NCBI GenBank assembly: GCA_038025085.1
Contig: CM076154.1
Span: forward strand, 15,846,001 to 15,910,000
Origin: Tetragonia tetragonoides
Taxonomy: Eukaryota > Streptophyta > Magnoliopsida > Caryophyllales > Aizoaceae
DNA: 64,000 nucleotides
Reading direction: 5' to 3'
Position numbers and translations under genes: made by a program. The notes beneath the pieces are model-generated. The model saw nothing but the letters and a program-made list of their open reading frames with translations, was not told the origin of the DNA and searched no databases. How positions within the stretch are numbered: the first letter of the stretch is position 1; each line of letters opens with the position of its first letter. This document shows, piece by piece, positions 21,599 through 33,380 of the stretch.

Positions 21599-23422
21599 TC
21601 AATTAAAGAAATACTTTTGAAGCAGTCCTTTGTCTGCATCATTAACATCGGCAGCAGAGAGTAAGTCCACAAACAAGGAGTAACTGTCAGCATCTGCTTT
21701 AAACCCTTTGCCTTTCATGGCACTGACAACCTCCAAAGCCTTTCCGATTTCTTGACCCATAACAAACCCCCTTATAATCGTATTGTAGGAGCGATCATCG
21801 GGAGGACAGCCATTGTCCTCCATAGTCTTTAGTAGTTCATTTGCTTCATTAAGTAACCCAACCTTGCAAAGTCCTTTGATCAGTATGTTGTATGTACAAG
21901 TATCTGGCTCTACATGATTGGCCAAGAGACTGGCGAACATATCTACTGCATCTTTAAGTCTCCCAGCCTCACACAAACCATTAATAATGATATTGTAGAT
22001 AACAATATCAGGGACCAGTCCACTATTCTTCCTCTTTTCCAATATTGTCTCCACCTCATCAAATCGTGCATCTTTACAAAGGCCATCAAGGAATGAAGCA
22101 TAAGTCATGACATTAGGGGTAATTCCACGGACCTGCATTTCCTCGAACATTTGGCGGGCAGCTTGGAGCCTATTAGCTTTACAAAAGCCATCTATAAGTG
22201 TGGTGTAGGTGACGACATTAGGTAAAATCCCTTGACGATACATTTCTTGGACTATGTTGACAGCCTTGTCAACGTTTTTGGCCTTGATAAATCCATTGAT
22301 CAAAGTATTGAAGGTCACAACATTAGGGTGCCAACCACTTTTGGCCATTGAGTGAAATAACTTGGATGCCTCATTCATCTGGCCACGTAAGCAATATCCA
22401 TCCAAGAGAGCATTGTAGGTAATGATGTTTGGTGTCTCACCTCTTTTAGTCATGTAATCAATAACAGTTTCTGCCAAATCCACCCTTCCTTCTTTACAAT
22501 ACATGTCTACAAGCATGTTGTAGGTATGGACATTTGGTGATACATTACTCTCCAGCATATCATATAACATGGCCTTGGCTTCATCCCAAAAGCCCAAACT
22601 GCACATACCTCGAATCAAGGAGGTATAAGTGACAGCATCAGGTGAGATGCCCTTGCCTCTCATCACTGAGAAAAGATTCACAGCTTCATTCACCAATCTG
22701 TCTTTGCAGAGACTGTCGATAATAGTGTTGTATATGACAATGTTAGGCTTACAAAGGCCGAAATCCATTTTTCTGAGCAAGCTAAGAGCACCAGAATTGT
22801 CACCAATTCTGCAAAGGCCTTTGATCATAGTGCCGTAGATAACAATATCAGGCTGGATGCCTAGCTTGACCATTTTATCCAACAATTTAACAGCAAGGGG
22901 AAGCTTGTCTATGTGAATGAGGCCATTAAGTAAGGTAGTGAAGATCACACAATCAGGAGGATACCCAAGCTTCAAACTTTTTCCGAGGAGAGAGAACCCA
23001 AAATCGACACGACCCAATTGGCAGTAACAGTTGGCGAGAATACCGATTGAATGCATACCAGGGCGGAGACCTAACAAGTCGAGGTTTCTAGAGAGAGAAA
23101 CAACAGTGGAGTGAGGTTGGTGGGGTTCATTCATTTTGATAATGGCAGTGAATAGCTGATTAAAATCAATGATAGAAGGGAGAGGGCGCAAAGAGGCCAT
23201 TTGGTTAAAGAGAGAGAGGGGAAGTTCAATGTTGGTGAACCCTAGCTTACATTGTTGTCTCACAGAATTAAGGAATTTTTCAGGGTCTCGAATCAAATTT
23301 TTTGCAATTGCAGTATTTGTGTTGTAATATCTACTAGTATGATATTGAAATTGAAATTGAAATAGGAAAGTGGGATAAAGAGGGTTACCAGCACAGAGAG
23401 CAGATGAAGCTTTGGCAGCCAT
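21599..23422 (-). CDS. P-class pentatricopeptide repeat protein, RFL-like, probably mitochondrial
   Basis: An intronless gene of 607 residues. I place the start at the ATG at 23422 (MAAKASSALCAG...), because the upstream in-frame ATG at 23629 would add a stretch coded by a (GA)n repeat. Residues 1-50 are Ser/Phe/Tyr/Asn-rich with few acidic residues, a plausible mitochondrial presequence. From about residue 75 there are some 13-14 tandem 35-residue PPR motifs, e.g. PDIVIYGTMIKGLCRIGDNS, PNVVTYTTLIDGFCKANRLQ, PDTCTYNILIKGLCKVG. All are P-type, with Asn/Asp/Ser/Thr at the positions that read RNA bases, and there is no E, DYW or other C-terminal domain. The compact, highly regular motifs resemble restorer-of-fertility-like (RFL) proteins, which bind mitochondrial transcripts. 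The frame is intact. Confidence in the family is very high; membership of the RFL clade is inference. Confidence 0.93.
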   Translation of the reverse strand: MAAKASSALCAGNPLYPTFLFQFQFQYHTSRYYNTNTAIAKNLIRDPEKFLNSVRQQCKLGFTNIELPLSLFNQMASLRPLPSIIDFNQLFTAIIKMNEPHQPHSTVVSLSRNLDLLGLRPGMHSIGILANCYCQLGRVDFGFSLLGKSLKLGYPPDCVIFTTLLNGLIHIDKLPLAVKLLDKMVKLGIQPDIVIYGTMIKGLCRIGDNSGALSLLRKMDFGLCKPNIVIYNTIIDSLCKDRLVNEAVNLFSVMRGKGISPDAVTYTSLIRGMCSLGFWDEAKAMLYDMLESNVSPNVHTYNMLVDMYCKEGRVDLAETVIDYMTKRGETPNIITYNALLDGYCLRGQMNEASKLFHSMAKSGWHPNVVTFNTLINGFIKAKNVDKAVNIVQEMYRQGILPNVVTYTTLIDGFCKANRLQAARQMFEEMQVRGITPNVMTYASFLDGLCKDARFDEVETILEKRKNSGLVPDIVIYNIIINGLCEAGRLKDAVDMFASLLANHVEPDTCTYNILIKGLCKVGLLNEANELLKTMEDNGCPPDDRSYNTIIRGFVMGQEIGKALEVVSAMKGKGFKADADSYSLFVDLLSAADVNDADKGLLQKYFFN

Positions 23423-23436
23423 TGGAAGATCTTCAA

Positions 23437-23441
<5 letters not shown>

Positions 23442-23480
<39 letters not shown>
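23442..23480. repeat. (CT)n microsatellite in the PPR 5' leader
   Basis: About 39 bp of CT dinucleotides, just upstream of the PPR start codon. On the transcript this is a GA-rich leader. Confidence 0.9.
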
Positions 23481-23482
<2 letters not shown>

Positions 23483-24447
23483 TCTACTTTCTTTCTCTGG
23501 TCTTAGCTGCGTAGTAGGCCGTTGGGTCACGAGATAGCAGTAGTTTCCTCCAGCAATGACATACAAACATTGCTGGAGGAATAAAATGTTCATGAGTCTC
23601 AATGCAACGATGAGCAGATAGTACATCACAGGTACATCACATGAGTTTCCTCGCCAAGACTCAATACATGTCTACTTGCAGACCCCATCTTGCACATCTG
23701 TCCACTTGTATTTAGCTTACTGTGCTAAGCCAAACTTGCAAGAGCAAATCTGTTCCAAGTTACCTTCTGAAGTCTATGCGTATTATAGTGACAGTAGACT
23801 CTTGTGTATTGGATTCTACCATTACAACCGAAGGGAGCAAGGGCATTCTCTAACGATATATCAGCAAACCGTTACTGAGCATCGTTAATCTACCAGACCT
23901 CACTAGCTAGTTGGCTTGGCGAGGAACAATTACAGATTAACAAAGTGCCCTTAATTGCTCGAACCTCACCCAATTCCCATTCTTATAACACCATTCAATT
24001 AGACAAGAGTTCACTAATCTTCAAATGAATCAACCAGAAGAAAAAACCTTTAGGAAAAACAGAAATAACATTGCTTGAAATTGAACATACATAGTAGTTT
24101 GTTTGCCCACTTCTGATTTCCAAAACCCACTTATGATTGTTAGATTTCATAAATCATAAATAAGGAGACAATGGGAGAAATCAGAAATGAGAGGGTAACA
24201 GTAACAAATCAGTAATAAACAAAATCAAGTAATCAGAATTTTATATCATATCAGCTTTTCAATATACAACTTAAAACTAATTGACAACAGTACCAGTACC
24301 AGTACCAGTACCTATAAGTTCTAATTGATGAACTAAAGATGAACCTATACAAAAAAGCACAAAATTTACATAAATTGACTATATAGGAGTTTTCCATTGT
24401 ACAACTCAAAATTATCAACTTACAGAAGAAGAATTGCAGAATTTAAT
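23481..24447. other. Upstream flank of the PPR gene and 3' flank of the small ORF
   Basis: No gene seen. The sequence GCTGGAGGAA is inverted (TTCCTCCAGC) within 23546-23580, making a small hairpin around CAATGACATACAAACATTG. A short ACCAGT repeat occurs at 24288-24312. Confidence 0.4.
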
Positions 24448-24807
24448 TTATCTAAGAAATCGAGGAGGGAAAGCGAGAGGATTAGCATGATGTTCAATTT
24501 CCCACTTGAAACTCTCATCCCCTGTCCAATATTTCCCAAACAGAGCTTTTGCCTTCTCTTTTCCAAATCCAACTACTTTCTCTCTCTTAAATTTCTTAAA
24601 CCCATCCTTCAATTTTCTCCACCAAGTTCCCATCTTCTTCTTCTTGCTATTCTTCGTCATTATTATTTTCTGGATCTCCTTTTCCTTCGGGTTTTCCTTG
24701 GATTGAAACCATTCGCCCTCGGGTTCGGGGTCTGTCAAAAACTCGGCCCTGATGAAATCAAACAACGCATTCAGATGATCATAACAAGAATCATCATCGT
24801 CTCTCAT
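24448..24807 (-). CDS. Unrecognised 119-residue protein, divergent from the third B3 gene
   Basis: The frame runs from an ATG at 24807 to a stop at 24448. The start is acidic (MRDDDDSCYDHLNALFDFIR), the middle is Lys-rich (KKKKMGTWWRKLKDGFKKFK) and the C-terminus is aromatic (GKYWTGDESFKWEIEHHANP). There is no signal peptide or membrane segment. The amphipathic basic segment suggests a soluble, possibly nucleic-acid- or membrane-surface-binding protein, but I recognise no family. It shares a ~770-bp upstream region with the B3 gene at 25581, which is a reason to think it a real gene. An overlapping plus-strand frame exists but is hydrophobic and unlikely. Confidence 0.45.
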   Translation of the reverse strand: MRDDDDSCYDHLNALFDFIRAEFLTDPEPEGEWFQSKENPKEKEIQKIIMTKNSKKKKMGTWWRKLKDGFKKFKREKVVGFGKEKAKALFGKYWTGDESFKWEIEHHANPLAFPPRFLR

Positions 24808-25580
24808 CTCAGAACAAAATCGCTTGTTTGATTTTTGTATTCGCTGCTGGTTGATTTTTCTTCCATTGATCTCACAATTGTGGTTTCTCTCAATGATTAT
24901 CAGAGAGAGAGACTAAAGCAACGGAAAATTGGAAATTGAGAGAAAATTAATGGAGCGTATGAATTTGTTGATGATGAAATTCAGAGAGAAAGAGTTGAGT
25001 TTGAGAGAGAGAAAGAGTTGATGAAATTTTAATGGCGGCGGAACTCTTTAATTCTCTGGTAATTTAGGCGCCTAGTGACCGTTATCAAATTCAGCTTGGG
25101 GTTCACGCTAATATCTCTCAATTAATCTTTATCGAACGCGGTTTAATAAAACCGTTGGAGGGAGATTTTCTTTTTTGGCGGTGCTTTTTGAACTTCTTGG
25201 GCTACATGTGGATTTTCTAATTGTATTCTTTCTTTGCATTATAAATCGTTTTTGTTATTGCAAGAACGAAATTTATTAGACCTTTTTAATGTTTGGTTTA
25301 CTGGATGTTTAACATACTCGACTCTTGGTCTGGAGGTAAAGATTAAGGCCCTGGATAAATTTGGTATTAGGTTCAAATCTCCCCTCCCTTGTTGTACGTA
25401 AATTTATTATACTAGCATTTATATCTTTTCTTTGACCCAACCCAAACCCTTGAAATTCAAAATGGATACAAACTTCTTTCGCAATACAAACTTACGACCC
25501 TTATTTTCATTAATCCATTCTCATCAGCTTGAACCTGAAACAACAAATTCTTCAGTCTTTCTCTGTTCTCTTTTAGAACA
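24808..25580. promoter_or_regulatory. Divergent intergenic region with E2F/AACGG motifs
   Basis: It separates the small minus ORF from the B3 gene. It contains ACCGTT words (25076, 25152), ACGCGGTTT (25136) and TTTTGGCGGTGC (25173-25184), in the same order as at 12562-12618. The proximal part near 25400-25430 holds a TTTATATC TATA-like word. A (GA)-rich stretch at 24900-25020 is the likely leader of the minus gene. Confidence 0.4.
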
Positions 25581-26522
25581 ATGGAGCAAACTTTAACCTG
25601 CCAGAAAACCAAACTCAAGAAACGCCCTTACTCTTTGGCTTTCTCTCAACCTGAATTCCAAACAGACCCCATCAAACTCTCCTCTCAGATTAACCAAGAA
25701 GTGTTGCAACCTGTTTTCATCTTTGGAAAATTATTTGGTTTCACTAAAAAAAGCATACCTTTTAACCCTGAATTTATATACCCACAAACCCAAAACCCAA
25801 CCCAAACCCTTGAAAACCCACTGATTTCCAAAACCCAAACCCTTGAAAACCCACAAATTAAACCCATCAATAATCACAGCAACAACCGACTATTATGCCT
25901 ATGTATCAAACCCGAGGCCAAAACCCGGAAAGAAGAAGATCCTGCAACTGCCCTTTTCAATTACATCAGAAGAATTAGTAAAACTGAAGTCACTGATGTA
26001 ACGCTAGTCATGGAGAAAAGTCTCACAGAAACTGATGTCAACATACAGCAGGCTCGATTGGCCATCCCTCAAGGAGCGATAAAGACTTCTTTTTTAACAC
26101 AATCTGAAGAACAGAAGATTATTCAAAAGAGGGAAAGGTTGAATGTGAAGGTGTTTGGATCACTGTCATTAGGGGAGCATGATTTGAAGCTTACTCGATG
26201 GGACTCTGCTGCCAATAAGCATGGAGAGAAGCGTGGGTGGAAATATGTATTGAATGGTCAATGGAAAACATTCATGACAGAAAATAACCTTAAAGCAGGC
26301 CAATTGATTCAGCTTTGGTCTTTTCGTCGTCAGGGCAGTCTTTGTTTCGCTGTTGTTGGCGTCCAAAACAAGAGCAACAAATTCATCATAAAACTTGTTC
26401 CACAACTCCAAGGCTTGTCAAAGGAAAATCAAGCAGAAAAGAAGATGACACCGCCTCTCGCTGATTTGACTTGGAAGAAAAAACGTCCTAGGGGTCTCAA
26501 GCTTGCTGTATCTTCAGCATGA
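25581..26522 (+). CDS. B3 domain protein (DUF313-like), paralogue 3
   Basis: A single exon of 313 residues starting MEQTLTCQKTKLKKRPYSLA. The N-terminal ~115 residues carry PVFIFGKLFGFTKKSIPFNP and a TQTLENP tandem repeat (NPTQTLENP / KTQTLENP) not found in the other copies. The B3 domain follows: EEDPATALFNYIRRISK, LAIPQGAIKTSFLT, LKLTRWDSAANKHG, QLIQLWSFRRQGSLCFAVVG, then a basic PLADLTWKKKRPRG tail. Its B3 region is almost identical to that of the chimeric gene at 9545-10112, closer than to paralogue 2. It converges on the DUF707 gene, whose stop is only 371 bp away. Probable nuclear DNA-binding protein; function unknown. Confidence 0.85.
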   Translation: MEQTLTCQKTKLKKRPYSLAFSQPEFQTDPIKLSSQINQEVLQPVFIFGKLFGFTKKSIPFNPEFIYPQTQNPTQTLENPLISKTQTLENPQIKPINNHSNNRLLCLCIKPEAKTRKEEDPATALFNYIRRISKTEVTDVTLVMEKSLTETDVNIQQARLAIPQGAIKTSFLTQSEEQKIIQKRERLNVKVFGSLSLGEHDLKLTRWDSAANKHGEKRGWKYVLNGQWKTFMTENNLKAGQLIQLWSFRRQGSLCFAVVGVQNKSNKFIIKLVPQLQGLSKENQAEKKMTPPLADLTWKKKRPRGLKLAVSSA

Positions 26523-26892
26523 GGAAGCTATTGCCTCCTGCACTTTAGTATTTCATAATTTACCCTCCTATGCTAGGAACTAGGATATTGACATCTTATA
26601 AGAGGAGGAAAATGTCATTTACGCACGTACACGTAAAAGTTACAGAGAATCCTGACAGGAAAAAGCTCTACAGATAAAAAGTTGCATCCCAAAAAGAAGC
26701 AAACAGAAGTATGTTGTAGACTTTTCAGATTCTGGATCACTTGTTTGTTCTGCTCAACATTACATATGAGCTTCTGTAGACTTTCTTTTGGTGGGGAGAT
26801 ATGAGCTTTTGTAGACTGTGTATGGCTTTAGAATGTAATCACTAACTATTATGAACAACTTGAATTTTGGAATTTATAATGTATAGTATTTT

Positions 26893-29800
26893 TTATTGGA
26901 CTTCGTATAAATCAATCCAACACTTATCATTCTCTGCTGCAAGTTTCCATCTTTGACGGAATATCTGCATTTCGGAGAATGATTGTTTCCTCACCTGCAC
27001 CAATTCAATGAAATTCCTCAGTGATAATGTCGCATCCTAGTTTAACTCTTATAACATCACAAGTGGTCTATCCAAGCACCCCGGCTTGATCAATAATAAG
27101 AACTAAACAAAGTTTGTCAGTCATTTCAAGGAGGGTAATGCATATATTGTTCTTGATAGGTATACAATTAATCGGAAGCTACTGACAGTGCTCTCAGAGA
27201 GATCTCAACAGAGAACTTACTGCTGGTCTATTGTTAATCGTCAGGGTTTCAGATGATTCCTGCGAATCAGAGGACAACTGTTTGGGTTAGAAAGGGTGCA
27301 ATTTTGTCACTGAAAACAAAATCTCAACAATCTGTCACACCCTTGTAAGCTTACAGTTTCAAAACTAAAGCTTGAGCTTGAGAGGAAAAAAACATATAAA
27401 TTGATTTTGAGCTTCTATTTGTCAGTTTTGATGATTAAAAGTAGGAAATTTTTCCTTCACAGTTCTTTTATCCACCCATGATGGTTAGGTGGATTTGTGC
27501 TTGGCAAAGAAAATTTTTCACATGGGAATAACAACTAAACCAGAATTTCTCTTGATACTGAATAATGTTTGCTTGAATCCAGGAAAGGGAAACAGAATAA
27601 TTTGGAGCCACAACAATAATGGCTCATTCTCTGTAAAATATGTACAAAGTGTTCTTGATTGATAGAAAGGGTGAGGATACGCACGAGGCTGTAAAAGGTA
27701 TATGGAAAGGGTTAGCTCCCCCATAGGTGGAAGTTCTCATTTTGCTAGCTTGTTTGGGAAGATTGAAGACACGAGATAGATTTCTGAAACTTTGGTATTC
27801 AAAGCATCACTGACCCCTTGTGTCTACTGTGTATTGTGTAATGAGCAACAGGAAAGTACCAACCACATCAGCATAGTGCACGAACCCTGCAGCATGAAAG
27901 CAGTAGCAGATCATCTAGCCAAGAGTGTATTGGAACGATCAGAAGACTTTGTGGGGTGGTTGTAGTTACAGGCGCCCGCGCAGAAATCTGATCACTTAGC
28001 TTCCTTGTGGTTTATCTAAACTGTCTTCATTTTATCCTTGTTTTAGCCTCTCTCAAGAAATTGATTATGACTTGCAATTTCTTGTTATTCAACCCTTCCT
28101 AGAAGGTGGGAATAATTTGTTGCTGTATGATGATGTGTATTCTTATTCTCATTAATAAAGTTTTCCCTAATTATCAAAGGGGAAAAAAACATTCATATAG
28201 CCAAACCAGTTCGTTCCTAAATCCTAAATTAGGAAAGGATACATGAAGTTGCTCAAAGTTTCAACTTCATTATACACTGCAAAAGGATAAATAATCCAAA
28301 AGTACATGAAGGTTTCATGGTTGACCAAAAAGGTGGATATGTTCCTATTCCATGTGCTCACTGAGCCAAATATGGAGATCATGAGATCAAACTTTAACAC
28401 ATTGCAAGTTTTCTTCACATGCATATTGTAATGATAGGATGAACTGAATCAAACTTTTGAACGCGAGTGTATTTAGAGAAGTTCTATGCGCGCAAACCAT
28501 TTGTGTAAAAAAGAGGGCACAGACTGGTAAAAGAACATCAGTTAAACTTTCAATGAGACATGTAATGCAATGTGATTTTGAACAGATTGTGTCTGGAATC
28601 TTTCTATACTACATGATCTTGTATTTACTATACGGGGAGCCATTGCAATTTCCAAACAGCAATCCTACCTTAATACTACAATTCTAAGTAAAAACTTGCC
28701 TTGTTTCTGTCGAAAACCCCAAGTGTTGGTAGGCCAAGATGAACTATGTACTCAGAATCCACTACACCGACATTTTTCATTCTATCACCCTGAAAATTTT
28801 GCTAATGTAATTAGCAAGCACAACAAAGTGAAAGCAGAAGTTTGGTGAAGGAATATGAAATCACCTGTGCACAATAGCCTAGCTGCCTATCCAAGCCCCA
28901 AGCGTGGATCAGATCATTCTGCATAGAATACATCAGTTCAGTTCCATGTCAATTCATAGACAATTGTTTGCAAGATAAAGGAATGTTGTTAATCTGGATA
29001 GGGTTAGCCAAATATCTGAACTAGAGACTTCATCTTGCTCACCAATTAAGCATTTACCTGTAGTTACATTTCTTAGCAGATTAGAAGTATATCTGAGCTT
29101 TTATGTGAATTAATGTCAAAAAGAATTTTCAAAACACCCATGCTGGCAAGGAAGTTCAGTTTTTCGTAAAGCGCTTATACCTGGATCATGTGCCATACAC
29201 ATCGCCATGCAGCTTTTGAGCATACCGGTGCCATCATTTCCACCCAGCTGTACCAGTATTTCCCAACGTTAGAGCAACTACTACCAGAACTCTAGGATCC
29301 CTCATTCATACTCCAACTAAACTAGTTCTTTTACCGCCGATCCAAAACTCACCAGAAGTACAATCAAACAGAGAGAACAGAACAAATTTCAAGCTGCTTA
29401 CCCTACACATGGAGGAGCTGTGCTGTTTTCGTCACACCTTCCATTGCTTTTAAATCTGTAATATCTTCTGCTCACTCAAGAGGGGAACAAAAATTATAAT
29501 TTTTACAAAATTTTCTAAAATAAAAATAAAAAATGATTTTTGATAGTATAAATTTCTATCATTATACTTAGTATGCAATATACTTTTAATCAATGTGTAT
29601 GGCATATAGCTGAAAGCTAATGCTCGTCACTTAAGAATGACAAAATCTGGTCAGATTATCGATATAATTAGGCCTATGGTTTAAACATGCTACCAGGGAT
29701 TACCTATGGACTCCTTCCTTCTTCGTGCGAGCAGTAATTGGGTGATTAATCACTGACTTAGCAGGATCAAGTGCTGGTTGTGATATCTCAAGTCCTTCCC

Positions 29801-32800
29801 TTTTTACGATGTCTATATACCTACAAAAATTGTCAGAAACACAATTACTCCCTACAGGAGAAAGAATGAAACTTGGTAAAACAAACACCCGAGTATGCGG
29901 AAAAGCTAGATTTAGTCCCACTTCACCAATTGTAAATCGAAAATTTGGATTCTGAAAGGAATAGCAGCTAGTTCAAGTTGGTCTAAGGAAACTGATTTCT
30001 ATGATTTCAGATGTTTTTCCATCCTCTTTCTCTTACATATTAGTCCTGTTTTAGTCTTTCAGGAAGGGGCCGGATGATTTCTAGATCAATAGTGATACAT
30101 GGAGAACTACAAAATCAATGATTATGATATTCTACTGCTTGAGATGAATGTCAATCCGGATCCTCTATCTCATTCTATGTACCACTCCCTATCCCAACCA
30201 CATCCTGGCCGTCTGTGACTTTGTCAGAAAATCAGATTATTGTCTCCATGAAAATCCAAATTAGGTATGCCTTAAATGTAAGTAAACATGTCACCTGATC
30301 CTAGATATCTTCAAGCCAAGCCAAACTAGAAAAAGAAGTAGTAACTAACTCTTAGAGATTACATAATTAGTCTTTTGAACAAGCAAAGAAAAAGATTGTC
30401 CGGTGTCCACAACCATGTGTTCTAATTCCAAATATGCCAACCTCCTGGTTGCTTTCTTTCAAAATTTTCAGCTTGTTCATGAATGAAAGAGTAAAATGTA
30501 GATAAAAGGAATAAGGCAATTTTTTTGCTAATTACAACAACAAGTTTACCTTTGCGGATGAAAATTTTCAACATCAAGGTCCTCGTCCCAAAGAAAAACA
30601 TAGTCGTACTCTGCGATTACATCTGGATGCAAGAATCGCTTGGCAAACCACCTGCAACATTCTGAAACAATTATCGGTATATCCCTATGTCAAAGTAAAG
30701 TCTATTTCTTCACCTCCAAAAAAAATATAAAAAAAGTAAAGCATATTTGTAGGAAAAATGAAGCACTTTTCATTGTTTATATATGTAATCAAGGGACAGC
30801 TAAGTACTGGAAGAATCACTCATACTCGAGGTCACTATATCAGACTCCATATCGGTTTGTTTACAGATCAGAGTTTTACCATTTTGTTTGATTTTTCGCA
30901 GACACATGTATCACATTGTCATTCCACTCCTGGTCACTCCATTTGTCCACAATACCATCATAATGAAAGAGCATTACAACAAAGCCATTGGACAGGAACT
31001 GCAATATGTTTACCATAACCAAAAAACATGAGCACATAAGAAATGGCTAAGCTACTTACATGTAATGGAATACGCCATTACCTTTCCAACCATCTTATTC
31101 ACTATCTCCTTTTGCTTTATTCCCACTGCTACTGCCAACAAGTTCAACGAAGGCTTCGACTTTTCCTGAAATAAATTATCACTAGTTAAAGCCTAGATAT
31201 TAGTTTGAACCATCAGTTTCAAAGAGTTTGTTTCTGTTTGAAACTTGATAGCTAATGTTTTGATTATTGGCCGCTAATTCAAAATTAATAACAAGCACAT
31301 AACACTTTCTAATAGATATTGTATTGCCTTAGTAATGTCACATGATCAACAACGTGCAGCCAAGAAACCGTACTGTTAATTTTTATTTTTATTTTTTTTT
31401 TTTTGAGGGGAACTGTTAAGGGTTAAACATGCTATTATTGATCTCTTAAAGGTAACTAATCCTTTGTTATAAAAGTGTTAAATTCATAGTCTATACGATT
31501 CCTTGGTACATCGGTAGATACCCCATACCTTGCCCAAGGAGGAAATCCATAATGGTCGCATTTCCAAGTTGGATGTCTGGACAACAATTCCCTCAGGCAA
31601 TGCCTCACTTCCAGCAGGCCTGCATCGATTCTAAGAGAGCAAGCTAAATTACAAATATTTTGCAGTTGTTCAACATGCAAAGAAGCAAAAAAAAAAAAGC
31701 AATCAATTAACCAACCTTGCAAATATTGGAGTTTGGTTTTTGAATGGTGCTACTCACTTGCATTGGCCAATTCGATATTCTCTGCAAAATGTTCTTACAG
31801 ATTACTAAGGCAATGTAAGAGCGAACTAACACTAAAAGCCTCCAAAAACAGTAAGGATACAGTCATGCATTTGGAGCTCCACATTTCATTTAGCAGTTCA
31901 TCAGTTGTCTTTCCTAGGATATTTGGGACAATCCTTTCTTCCCTTTCTTTTCATTTTAGTCGTTTCGATTTTTTGAGATGTTTTGTCAATGTGTATAATT
32001 GAATGCAAAGATGATCAGTAATCAAAATTACAATTAAAAGTCAGAGAGAGTTAAATAAAGGCACTCACTTCTTTGTAATCCTTTGTGGTTAAAGCACTCC
32101 CAGTGATGTAGCTAACACAGATCAGCGATACAGCCATGAAAGTAATGTACAAACATGATTTGCACTGCGGATTCGAGCATCGAGAAGCCTGACAAGGTCA
32201 AAGGGTCTGGATTATCAGACATAATCACAATAGAAGAGCAAGAAACATAAGAACATAACTAGATAATTAAACACACACACACAAAAAAAAAAAAAAAATG
32301 GTCATTACACATTTATGATAAAGAAAAACATAAGAGAATGGAATTTAAAATAGTTATATGTGCAATCTCAACCTTGAAAGTTTTCATGTTGTTGCCAATG
32401 GGTCTAATACTAAAATAGTTAGGATGCATTTGCAAACTCCTCATGTAGGTTGTTTGGCATAAACATAATCTGATTTATGTAAAGGGAAAATCTCAAATAG
32501 AAATCTTAAATATATAGTACGTTACATCACTCCATCCATGCATCTTAGCTTCATGCTTGCATTGGAATTAAGCCATAGTTTTAAGTTTATGAATTTCACG
32601 TTATGGTTTGACTATCTTTATTGTGTTTTAAGTATATATTGACCATATCATAAATACTAAAACTAAGTTGATACTTCGTCCACTAATAAAATCTTACCAG
32701 TAACTAACATTGTAATTAATTTAAAGATTTAGCCTATGTGTTGTGAATGAAGAAAGTAAATTTTGCACAAATATAAGTTAAAAATAGAACACAAAGCATC

Positions 32801-33380
32801 TTGTGCTTTGGTGTGTATTGTTCAATACATCATCGGCACACGTGGTATATATATATTTTTATTTGAAAAAGAGGTTGCACACGTGTAAGCCTAGTAAAAG
32901 CGTGTTTACGCGAGTTCTAAGAATAATTTTTGGTGTATATAATACATATACATCATGAGTTCATCATGTTATGTCACTTATGTGTATGAAAAAATATAGA
33001 CAATATATAATTCAAAATTAGTAGATTCAATTCATGATAAATGATAAATTTACTATGCATTGCACACGGTTGAACACTTGAATACATTAGTTTTCTACAT
33101 TATTGATGAAAATCAGACAAGAAACACTGGAAACCAAAACGGCAAAATCCCTATGGAAAAGGGATTAAATATCAGAATAAAAGGTAGAGCTCTAGCAAAT
33201 CCACAATAATATACCCGCCATAATCACAAAACAAAAACAAAGAAGAAATTCTACAAGATTATTGTTAGGTAGTAATCACATAAGCATGAAAATGGAAAAA
33301 AAAAATAAATGAAGAACACCTTGCAAGGATAATTATAATGAGAGAAAAAGAGAGAGACTTACAATAGTGGAAGAACACAT
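26893..33380 (-). CDS. DUF707 membrane-anchored protein, gene A (14 exons)
   Basis: Exons in coding order: 33363-33380, 32069-32188, 31716-31781, 31529-31630, 31082-31165, 30880-30998, 30550-30651, 29704-29820, 29402-29467, 29181-29247, 28865-28918, 28700-28789, 27221-27259, 26893-26994. They join to one open frame of 381 residues, the usual DUF707 length. Residues 17-38 (SCLYITFMAVSLICVSYITG) form a single signal-anchor, so it is probably a type II Golgi/ER membrane protein. Family blocks in order: SEALPEGIVVQTSNLE, NLLAVAVGIKQKEIV, VVMLFHYDG, YDYVFLWDEDLDVENF, LEISQPALDPAKS, WVEMMAPV, AAWRCVWHMIQNDLIHAWG, GDRMKNVGVVDSEYIVHLG. The DED segment is reminiscent of metal-binding motifs of GT-A glycosyltransferases, but no activity is established. 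Intron 12 starts with GC (AAG|GCAAGT). Intron 12 also holds a LINE fragment. Its neighbour at 34470-41943 is a tandem paralogue. Confidence 0.9.
27470..28195 (+). mobile_element. LINE 3' fragment in intron 12 of DUF707 gene A
   Basis: Plus-strand segments give GNRIIWSHNNNGSFSVKYVQ, then KGIWKGLAPP*VEVLILLAC with TRDRFLKL, then an NHIS segment and KAVADHLAKSV: the zf-RVT region and the end of the RNase H domain of a plant LINE. It ends in CATTAATAAAGTTTTCCCTAATTATC and an A-run near 28190. In-frame stops show it is dead. Its orientation is opposite to the host gene. Confidence 0.65.

Noticed and set aside
23423..23629. N-terminal extension of the PPR protein to the ATG at 23629
   Set aside because: The extension is coded by a (GA)n repeat giving Arg-Glu runs; the ATG at 23422 starts a normal organelle presequence.
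24397..24831. 144-codon plus frame opposite the 119-residue ORF
   Set aside because: Its composition is hydrophobic Phe/Leu/Ser, typical of the antisense of a Lys/Glu-rich coding frame.
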